This document shows positions 53,403 through 61,875 of a stretch of DNA of 64,000 nt, piece after piece. The stretch is from the NCBI GenBank assembly GCA_016630955.3, contig CM049987.1, forward strand, positions 682,001 through 746,000. The letters are read 5' to 3'. The stretch comes from Didymella arachidicola (Eukaryota; Ascomycota; Dothideomycetes; Pleosporales; Didymellaceae). The translations under genes were made by a program, and so were the position numbers. Each line of letters opens with the position of its first letter. Positions within the stretch are counted from its first letter, which is position 1. The notes below the pieces were generated by a model that saw nothing but the letters and a program-made list of their open reading frames with translations, searched no databases and had not been told where the DNA came from.

Positions 53403-53744
53403 ACACCTCAGAGAGTTATCACACTCATTGAAACTCACATATATAACGGTATGGGGAGAGTCACTCGAGCATAAGTTATGCGCTTGATCATTGGCTCTGT
53501 GGGCATCGAAAGTACAGGCTTCTCCACGTTGACTTGCCACTCAGCCTATCATGTTCGAGCTTAAGCGCCCTTCGTCAGCCGCCAAAAGGCCATACACATA
53601 CCCCGCTCAGCCAGGTAATGAGTCTTCTCTTTCTCGGTATAGCCCTTGCCCATACAATATTCTAGCTTCGACGCGGAGGACGGGACCGGAAGTGAGTCCA
53701 CTTCCACGGAAAGCGCATGACTCCTTGCAGTCCGAGTCTTCGAG
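53403..53744. other. Intergenic, nothing recognised
   Basis: 3-prime flank of the UCH gene and promoter of the kinase pseudogene. Confidence 0.4.
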
Positions 53745-56039
53745 ATGTCCGCAACCTCCTTGCTCGAGGATCGCCTTTCAACGTATTTCCCGGAATCTCC
53801 ATCTCGCGGCCCCTACAATGACGATGAAGTCGATAGTATTGCACAACTTTTAGAAAAACTAGAACATGTCGCACGAAAGTCACCTAGACTCTACATAGTG
53901 CTTCGTATAATCGATCGGCTCTCAATCCTGGGGTCGCTTCTCAACAGCGAATTCGATGACAAATGGGTCCCCGTGACGGCCATTGGACTTCCCTGCATTC
54001 CTCGGTCCAGAGGACAGGAACAGTATTGTGGCTCATCAGCATCTCATCATGACTCAAGCTTTGAATCTTGAAATTGGGGTGCATTGCCGGATTGACGATG
54101 ATCTTCCGTTCGACCTCCTGGGGATCCTTGGTATTGGGGGGGGGGGGGGGGGGGGTACGGACAAGTTTCTAGGATCCAGAGTCGGATATCTGTGAAACAA
54201 TTTGCCCTCAAGACCATCAGATGGCAAGTCGCGTTCAAAGCATCTCGAATTACCCTGAAGGAGTTCTTCAGGGAGATCGAGATTATCAAAACCCTAAGAC
54301 ACAGGCACATCGTTCGATACATTGGAAGTTACACCACCCGAGCAAACCTTGGGCTTATCATGAGTCCTATCGCTGAGTACGACCTGGCTAAGTTTCTCGA
54401 GATGCACCATGCTACTACGGAACATCGAGAAACTTTGCGAACGTTCTTTGGGTGCCTGGCAAATGCGTTGTTTTACCTTCATAGCTGTCGTATCAAGCAC
54501 AGGGACATCAAGCCTCAGAACATCTTGGTACACAAGTTCAGTGTCCTCCTCACCGACTTCGGTCTCTCTCACGAATCTCTGGAGATTACCAGTGGGCTAA
54601 CGGCTTTGACACATCGTTACAGTCCACCAGAAGTGGTCAACTACGCCCGAAGGAACGAGTCTGCCGACATCTGGTCACTCGGTTGTGTATATTTGGAGAT
54701 GATTGCAGCCCTGAGAGGGTACAATCTGGCATGGCTCAAGCATTACTATGAGCGATGTGGGACAAAGGCCGAATCCTATCACGCCAATGCTGAGGCAACT
54801 CGGATCCTTTTGCAAGAGTTGTCAGAACTTGAACCAATTCAAGACGCACAGCCCCTCGCTTGGCTCACATCCATGATGGTATCAGAGCGTGATGATAGAC
54901 CATCAGCAGCACAGATTGCCGAGAACATAACAGCGTCCGACCACATGACCACGGTCATGTAATGCTGCGTTTGGTGTTACGATTTTGGAGCGTCCGAGTC
55001 TGTTGCTGGTTGGGCTGAGGATGGCGTTTCTACATACGCAGCGACAGAAGAACCCACTTTGAAAAAATCTGAAACCACAATCCCTGCTCTTGAAGCAGAA
55101 TTGGAAGCAGTTTCCGAGTCTGGCGTGCATTTCCAGATGCCGCGCGAGGAAGTCCTTGTCGGAACGTTAGGTACTATTGCTATCGAAGTCATGACGCCAA
55201 AGTCTTTCGGCCGCCCGGAGGACCTTGTAGAAAGCCTTTCTATAAGAGATACTGTCACTGATGAGGAATTCGAAACGACTGAAGACGAGGATGCTTGGGA
55301 CTTGATTGACGATGACGAGTATCACCTCCGCCATCGCCGAGGTGGCCCAGAACCCGCCTATCATGAACACCTTTACAACGTTTCAAGAGAGCAGCCCCAT
55401 CAGAATTCTAGGACGAATACTCAGCACAGCAAGCAGCGCACATCCAGGCCTGTACTGAATGAGGATGTCGGACGAAACAAACGCCCCGGAGCACGCTATG
55501 CGGAGCGGGATAGATCAGCTGTTGAAGAAACTGACAAGAGGTTACGAGAAGAAGAGTCTCGGCCCCAAAGATGGCGTGAGCAACGCCGTGTAACAGTGTT
55601 AGCAGAGGAGGAGGCAGCAGCAAATCTGCAAGAAGAAGAGGCGGCTGCATACAAACGCCGCGCAGTAAGACAGGTACAGCTGGAGGAAATCTCCAGGCTA
55701 CAAGATGGGGCGCGTGCGTTACGACACCAAAAGCGCAGGGAACGTCATGCGGCTGAATTGGCAGAGAAAGAAACGCTCCGTGCAGAGAGGCAACGTGCAG
55801 AACCACAGTCTATACTCGAAGATATGTACAATTCCACGATCAGGCACGAGAGACCCTGGCAGGGTCGCGAGTTTGACGGCGAGAGATCAGATGAAGCTTC
55901 AGCTGCAGCATCTTCGATCCTTTCCTTACATCAGCAACGAAGTCGTGCAGGGCCGATACTCAGGTTCCCAGTCGAGAGCAAGAAAAGTGGTGGATTCCGT
56001 TCGTGGCTGCATAGCCTTGGAAAATCGGAGTGGAAATGA
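53745..56039 (+). pseudogene. Serine/threonine protein kinase, broken by two frame changes and a stop
   Basis: Pieces in order: an N-terminal segment 53745-53981 (MSATSLLEDRLSTYF, ending DDKWVPVTA); a middle segment in another frame, 53983-54155 (FPAFLGPEDRNSIVAHQHL, to LGILGI); a run of twenty G at the glycine loop; the kinase core in the first frame, 54156-54959 (YGQVSRI, FALKTI, HRDIKPQN, DFG, SPPEV); a TAA at 54960-54962; and a long charged coiled-coil tail in the same frame to 56039. An extra base near 53982 and a G run that is not a multiple of three account for the two shifts. The TAA could be a Gln codon changed by RIP. The tail may be part of the same protein. Sequencing or assembly error in the G run is possible. 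Confidence 0.72.
54136..54155 (+). repeat. Poly-G run of 20 in the kinase glycine loop
   Basis: Twenty consecutive G follow codons LGILGI and precede TAC-GGA-CAA (YGQ). With 18 or 21 G the loop would read through; with 20 the frame is lost. Confidence 0.9.
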
Positions 56040-56933
56040 CCATGATAGATTTCTCCAAAGTCCCTCACTCGTTGTACAACAGGCTATAACCATCGCCAGA
56101 GTACATCACAAAGACACAGCTTTGCAATGGATATAGTCGCTCTTAGCGGAATGAATGAAATCTCGCAGTCTTGTCAGACACAGCTTGCTCATTACTGGTG
56201 AAGTATGTCCTCCCCAAGTACAAGCAGGTGCTCATTTCATGGCGACAAGTCACGACTATCAACTCTCACGAAGGAACCATCCCAATTTAGTCTCCAATGG
56301 GTCCCCACGAGCTGTTCAGAGGCTCTCGTATGATCAGTAAGCCATTTATTGTTGTTTTCCTGTCTTAGAAGAAGTGCCTGTCGTCTCAGTCTCTTCGGAA
56401 TTGTTATCCTCCTCGACCTCTGAGAAGGGCAAGGAGTCTTTCTCCTCTTCTTCGGACACGAACGAGTCATCATCTGGAATCACAATGGGGCTGGAAATGG
56501 TCGTTCGTACATGCCTTATTAGACACTCGATGTGAAAATAAGCAAGCCCAGAGAAAGTAGCAATTTCACCAGCCCTTGTAGCGAATTCGACACACCACCG
56601 TGCTGTCACTAATGGCGTTAGAAAGCTGTCCAAACGAGACACTGTTATATAAAGGCAGTGAACACGAGACGCTTATGAGCAGATTAGGGTGTCCATATGT
56701 CCTCCCACTCAAATTCGCCGCTATATTTTCATGACCTACACTCCAGGTTAGCAGTCAGCACGCGAAGGTGGACCGATCTCAGTGTGTCACGCAAGCCAGC
56801 CACCGCAGGCTGCGGAGCTGTGTATTGATGGAACAGATATCGCCAAAGCCGTCCAGTCCGGCCCCAAACACCACAAACGCCTCGCCGGGAAGAATGCCCA
56901 GTATGCCATCTCATTGGTCGTTAGAAAAGCGGC
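56040..56933. other. Intergenic, one doubtful ORF
   Basis: A minus-strand frame at 56642-56346 (98 codons, acidic and Ser-rich end) lacks an ATG start and is not called. Nothing else. Confidence 0.4.
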
Positions 56934-57643
56934 TCAGAACTGGTCCAGGGTCATGCTCATAGAAACGTCTGTGTTCTCAACCATCTTGGTGAACTCCTCA
57001 AAGCTGATCTTGCCGTCGCGGTCCAAGTCGGCCTCCATGATGGTCTTGTCAACAATCTGTGCAAGTGTTAGCCGCGTTTGCTTGCACTACACGCTCTGCC
57101 CCTGTGTAGCATACCTGTTGCAGTTGCTGGTCCTTTAGGTTGCTGCCAACCATCATCTTGAGCACGATGAAGAGCTCGCCGTTGCTGATGTAACCGTCAC
57201 GGTCGATGTCGTAGACGCGGAAGGCAAAGCGCAGCTTCTCTTCCTTATTGCCTTTACTGCTGAAGGCAGAGAGACCCGAGACGAACTCCTGGAAGTCGAC
57301 ATCACCGCCGCCATCCTCATCGAAGATAGCAATCATTCGTGTTGCGAGTGGGTTCGAGGAGATCTGGGGGAGGGCTAGAAACTCGTCGCGCTCGATGGTA
57401 CCTGAGTTGTCCTGTGAACGTTAGATGACCTCACGAGTGGCTTCGATACCTGCTGTCGCACCTTGTCCAGCTTCATAAACCTCTTCCTCAATCTGTCCAC
57501 CTCCTCACGGTCGACTGGCATATGTTAGCTACGGCTTTTCAGCCCCGCCGACGTGCACACGAGCAGCGGCAGCAGATCGGTTCGCACATACAATTCGAGC
57601 CGGAGGCTATGTTGTCGAGAATCGCAGACGGCTGGTTCCCCAT
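56934..57643 (-). CDS. cnb1: Calcineurin regulatory subunit B
   Basis: Four exons, 57643-57592, 57514-57462, 57411-57115 and 57056-56934, with introns of 77, 50 and 58 bp, give 174 residues, the usual length. It starts MGNQPSAILDNI, so Gly2 can be myristoylated. Four EF hands follow (LDKDNSGTIERDEF, FDEDGGGDVDFQEF, YDIDRDGYISNGEL, ADLDRDGKISFEEF), each with intact calcium ligands. The C-terminus MTLDQF is typical. It activates the calcineurin phosphatase in calcium signalling, stress and morphogenesis. It is divergent from the DUF1770 gene with only 216 bp between start codons. Confidence 0.97.
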
Positions 57644-57859
57644 TCTGACGTGTGTAACGGGTAAGAATTGGGCGAGGCGGTGTCTTCGTTGCTCGGAGAT
57701 GTTGTGAGCTTTCGTGGGGTCCGCTGTCGAAGGGTCCCGCCGCCGCTAGGCAGGGGCAATCGACGTCAATGCGCCAAGGCTGGAGATGTTCCGAGGTATG
57801 GTATCACCGTATCGCGAGCGCAGCCACTGGCAAACATCATCCCTCGACAGTAGGACAAA

Positions 57860-58539
57860 ATGACGGAACCAGGCGTCACCGAGATTGCATCGACATTGCA
57901 ATTCGGCTCTATCGAGCGTCACCCTTCACCGCGACATGATCTCAACCCCTCGACCGCCGCATCCCAGAAGCAGCCCGTCACGCTTGACAGAAACGCCGAC
58001 ATCGACTCCGAGGTAGACGAAGATGAGGTTCCCGTCAGCGTTTTGAACCCCATTCCGCGCAAGCAAACAATGCCCCCGCTGCCTGACCTGCGCTTCGAAC
58101 AGAGCTACCTGAAGAGTATTGAGAAGGCAGAGTCGTGGCAGGGTGTAGCTTGGATTACATTGCGGGACCAGGTGAGGCAATTGGCAGAGAGTGGGAGGAC
58201 ATGATGCTGATGCAGCGCAGGTTCTCATGTGCTTTGCACAGGGAGTGGTCTGGACCCTCATTCTTAGCGGATGGCGGCATTGGAACAGGTCGGCCAAGTT
58301 CAGTGGGCAGAGCGTCGGCGCGAAGATACGGCGATGGTGGTGGGGCGTCAACAACTGGACGATCCCAAACGCGAAGTCGAAGCTGAGGGACACGAAGCTG
58401 GCGAAGAATGTATCAGAGGTGAGTGCCGCCTTCCTTGAGGTCCGGCATCCTGGAGCAAGTAGCCCCACTGGTCAGAACCCCATACTGACTATTCGGGTAG
58501 TACTACAAGGGCGAGTTCTCAAACGCTGCGCAAGATTAG
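57860..58539 (+). CDS. DUF1770/Atg43-like protein, 182 aa
   Basis: Exons 57860-58171, 58221-58418 and 58501-58539, introns of 49 and 82 bp. The signature LPDLRFEQSYLKSIEKAESWQGVAWITLRDQ, then a membrane-like helix (VLMCFAQGVVWTLILSGW) and WWWGVNNWTIPNAKSKLRD, is the fungal DUF1770 family. I recall that this family includes fission yeast Atg43, a mitophagy receptor of the outer mitochondrial membrane; I am moderately sure. The N-terminal 75 residues are disordered and acidic (DSEVDEDEVPVSVL), where an Atg8-binding motif could lie. The gene looks intact. Confidence 0.82.
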
Positions 58540-58858
58540 AAGCAGCCCCTACATGCATGAAACGGCGTTCAGGAATATGGCTATGGGATATCACTCTCTA
58601 TTTATTGCGTGCAGCAACACCTTGACTTCTCTTACCTTGACCTCAAGCTACTGCGCCTGGCTCGTGACGATACCATGTGGACGCGCCTTCCTTCAGTTTT
58701 CATGCTATTGTCTCTTTCCCCGTCGTCACCACCTTCTTTCCGCACGTGCGCACTGACTCAACTGGCAAACTCGATATCCCCCGTCCACCTCTCACGTCTT
58801 CGACGACAGCAACATACACAGGGCGCCGGGCCACAACGACTCTTCAGTAGCACATCCG
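58540..58858. other. Intergenic, nothing recognised
   Basis: 3-prime flank of the DUF1770 gene and promoter of the BTB gene, pyrimidine-rich around 58700-58800. Confidence 0.4.
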
Positions 58859-59794
58859 ATGGACAGATGTAGCTCGAGCCCCGCGATCATGGCTGACAAT
58901 ACAATCTCCTCGCTGGAACCTCCACGAAAGGTGTGCCGCGCCACATCAGCGGGTATCAGGTACACACCTAGCATACTTCGATTGAGCCTCGCTGATGCTA
59001 GCAGCGACTTTGAAAGCGTCGTGACGATCAACGTTGGCATCAAGCCTGAAAAGAAGACTTTTGTACTGCACAGCCATGCCTTACGGAACAGTTCGAACTA
59101 CTTCGCCATCGCCATAGACGTTAACTGCGCAGTGGTTGCGAGCGATAAACCAATCAACCTGCCGGACATCACCATCGAAGATTTTACCGTGTATGCTAAA
59201 TTTCTGTACACCGGCCTTCTCTTCACGAAAGAGGCTAACGTCGCCGAGCTCCCGCGATGCCTCCATCTATACAAAGTTGCGAATCATTTAGAGGCGATGG
59301 ACTTCCGTGATGCGATTGTGGATGCCCTCATCGAAACCATTATCGACTTTCGTGCGCTCAAGGGTCAATGCCGGTTCACTGCAGCTCACATCACAACCAT
59401 CTACGCAATGACTGATGAAGGATCACCGTTGAGGAGATTCGCACAAAACCTATGCCTACAATCCAAAGGACCTCAAGGCTTTGAGAAAAAACGACTGAAG
59501 GACTTTCCAGTGAATTTTCAGCTGGACTTGCTAACAGCTGCTGCCCCATTCATCACCTCATCTGCCAAATCTACTGATATGCCAGACCCGCTGGATCTCG
59601 ACAAATCTTGCAACTACCACGAACATACCGATCTCGGCACACCGTGCTACAAGACAAAGTACCAATGTAAACCTGACGAACCTTTCGTTGTTGCGGCAAA
59701 GCCTCCGCCTGCTCCCATTCTCAGACGACAATCCGAGCGACAGACAGACAGGCCAGCAAGCCAGGCGAGTAATGATTTTGAGTTGAGAGTTTAA
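58859..59794 (+). CDS. BTB/POZ-domain protein, 311 aa
   Basis: Single exon. A second ATG at 58889 (MADNTISSLEPP) is an equally possible start. Residues about 50-150 form the BTB fold (VTINVGIKPEKKTFVLHSHALRNSSNYFAIAI, then INLPDITIEDFTVYAKFLYTGLL), followed by a helical region (LHLYKVANHLEAMDFRDAIVDALI) as in the large fungal BTB families. The C-terminal 60 residues are polar with several cysteines. It may serve as a dimerisation or cullin-3 adaptor module; the target is unknown. Confidence 0.88.
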   Translation: MDRCSSSPAIMADNTISSLEPPRKVCRATSAGIRYTPSILRLSLADASSDFESVVTINVGIKPEKKTFVLHSHALRNSSNYFAIAIDVNCAVVASDKPINLPDITIEDFTVYAKFLYTGLLFTKEANVAELPRCLHLYKVANHLEAMDFRDAIVDALIETIIDFRALKGQCRFTAAHITTIYAMTDEGSPLRRFAQNLCLQSKGPQGFEKKRLKDFPVNFQLDLLTAAAPFITSSAKSTDMPDPLDLDKSCNYHEHTDLGTPCYKTKYQCKPDEPFVVAAKPPPAPILRRQSERQTDRPASQASNDFELRV

Positions 59795-60529
59795 TACGAA
59801 GGCCTTGAGCCTCTTGTCTTCAGATGGTGTGCGATGCGGGCTGGGTGCCAGGAGTCGTGAAGGGTTTCCGAGGCAGTGTTTTATAGGCATGAATGCATTT
59901 CAGTACATAAGTTCAACTCGTTAACGTATTTAGCCTGAAACACATCTTGGTAGCTACTCAGACACTACTCTGTGCTCGCGGCATGGGGTGTTGACGTGGC
60001 TGACACAACACAGAGTAGAATGTGCGTATACAGCCATTCAACAGACTTCCGGGCATATGCACTAGTGTGAATGCAGCAAACTTCAACATCCCTTCACTTG
60101 CGTATCTACAACCGATTCTGCTTATAATACATAGCTATAGAAGGCCGCCAGTGAGGCCCACTTGCGTTCCTACGAAGCCTTTCTGCTCAACCAAACGCTG
60201 GTCTCTTTACGACATGGATATCAAAACCCCCATTCTAGTGAAATTTTGCATCACTATCCTGTCATAGGCAGCATAGAACATCGTCTTTCAGCCCGTGTGC
60301 GGGGCTGTGCCTTACCATTTTAGTATGTTGAGCGAAGTGAGGTGGTATTGTACGATGCAGTGTTAACGAACGACGTCAAGGGCGTAGGACACTGCTTTTC
60401 GTCATGATCAGCAAGGAGGCCAAAGACGTCAGTGTTTCACAAGAACGGGAGTGCTTATGAAGGAGTAGATGATGGTTGATATGTTTGAATATATACAAGA
60501 ACGTAATAAAAGTTCTGGGCCTGGCCCGC
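59795..60529. other. Intergenic, nothing recognised
   Basis: 3-prime flanks of two convergent genes. AT-rich near 60480-60500. Confidence 0.45.
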
Positions 60530-60991
60530 CTAGTGCCGCTGGGGCGAGTGCTTTCGTTGACGCCTCCGCCGCTGCTTTGCAACCAGTCTGCTTTGTACTC
60601 TCTTCATTGCTTCACTCGGGCTCGTCTGCCGTCTTTCAGCAACGGTCCGTCGTCGACTAGATCGCTTCTTCGACCCCGCTTTCGCCTTGCTCGCCGTCGA
60701 GACAACTCGTCTGAATCGTCTCCTTCCCCTTGACTTCCTATTGGCATCGACGACACTTTTCGAGGCATCTCTCGTAGCTTTTGGTGTATAGTTTGGTGCA
60801 TTGCGTGCAACAACATCTGCCGAGGTAATCTGGCGAGCGAGATGCGAAGTGACTCGCGACTTGACGATGAGCGCCGGCGCGTTGTTCATTGTGAGGAGTG
60901 TATTTGATGAGTCTGGCAGTGACGGGGTTGACGAGGCTGCTGCTCCGGTGGAGATGGCAAAGAGCATCAAGGCCATGCTTGGAAGATACAT
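60530..60991 (-). CDS. Small secreted Arg/Lys-rich protein, 153 aa
   Basis: Single exon from the ATG at 60991. Residues 1-20 are a signal peptide (MYLPSMALMLFAISTGAAAS). The rest has almost no hydrophobic core and no cysteine, and from residue 85 it is extremely basic, with RGRRRFRR, KKRSSRRR and KQRRRRQRK clusters that are candidate Kex2 sites or nuclear-localisation signals. No family recognised. A secreted effector-like or processed peptide precursor is conceivable; a chance ORF in GC-rich sequence cannot be excluded. Confidence 0.5.
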   Translation of the reverse strand: MYLPSMALMLFAISTGAAASSTPSLPDSSNTLLTMNNAPALIVKSRVTSHLARQITSADVVARNAPNYTPKATRDASKSVVDANRKSRGRRRFRRVVSTASKAKAGSKKRSSRRRTVAERRQTSPSEAMKRVQSRLVAKQRRRRQRKHSPQRH

Positions 60992-61875
60992 TGTTTGGTC
61001 GATTTGCTATTGGCCGTGGAGTTTTTCGAGGTGGGGTGAAGACCTGATGAGGTTGGAGGGTTCGAGTGCTGACTTGCTTGCTGTGAGCAGACTGCGGGCC
61101 TACATGTTGGAGGAGGCATTTACTCTTATACATATAGCATCTAGGCTCTTGCCGCATGTAGATGACGTTTAAACGCCACCTTGCTCAAGAGGTCGCGTAG
61201 ATATTGCAAGTTTCGGTCAAACCTTAGTCCTGTCAAACATGTCTACTGACAATGGCATAGCTCCGCATATCTGTCAAGCCTGTCATTGATTAAAAGCAGT
61301 GTGGGGTCTGTTATGCGAACTGTATACGATGCACAGGCCTACGTCGTCAATGAAACATCGGAGAGCCCTGGAGACATCAAGGTCTCGATAAAGTCACATA
61401 GGTTGACAGACCGGAACGAAGAAGCTGATGCCCATTCGCTCTTGCATACGTGCGGCACGAAAGCTTCTGCAATTCCTTCAACATACAATTAGCTGGACAA
61501 CCTGAGCCCTGATAGCAGTGTTCTTCGGTTAATGCGCGCGGCTCTCTCAGATCCATGGCCCTCTCAGTCTGAAACACCGTCAAACCTGACGGTTTATGCC
61601 GGTCTTGACATACCAAGCGACACATCATGGCAGATAGAGCGGTTCGATTAGCAAGAGGTGGTCCATCGAATCACGGGACTTGAAGAGATGGCCCCGAGCC
61701 CCGGAGGTGTACATCAGACAACAAAGGCTGAGGTGAAGGTTGCCACGTGATGACGCGCTAGCGCGTTTCGCGACGCGTTGGCCGCGCCTTCCTCCACACT
61801 TCGATCGCCTTGCCACAAACTACAAACCAGCTCTCACGCTTGTGAGATGCTGTGCGCACACCAATTTTTCGCTCA
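60992..61875. other. Intergenic, nothing recognised
   Basis: Lies between the small secreted protein and RDH54, which are divergent. Short ORFs only. Confidence 0.45.

Noticed and set aside
54136..54155. Poly-G run as an assembly gap filler
   Set aside because: It sits exactly at the glycine codons of the kinase loop between two matching kinase segments, so it is more likely real sequence, though its exact length may be wrong.
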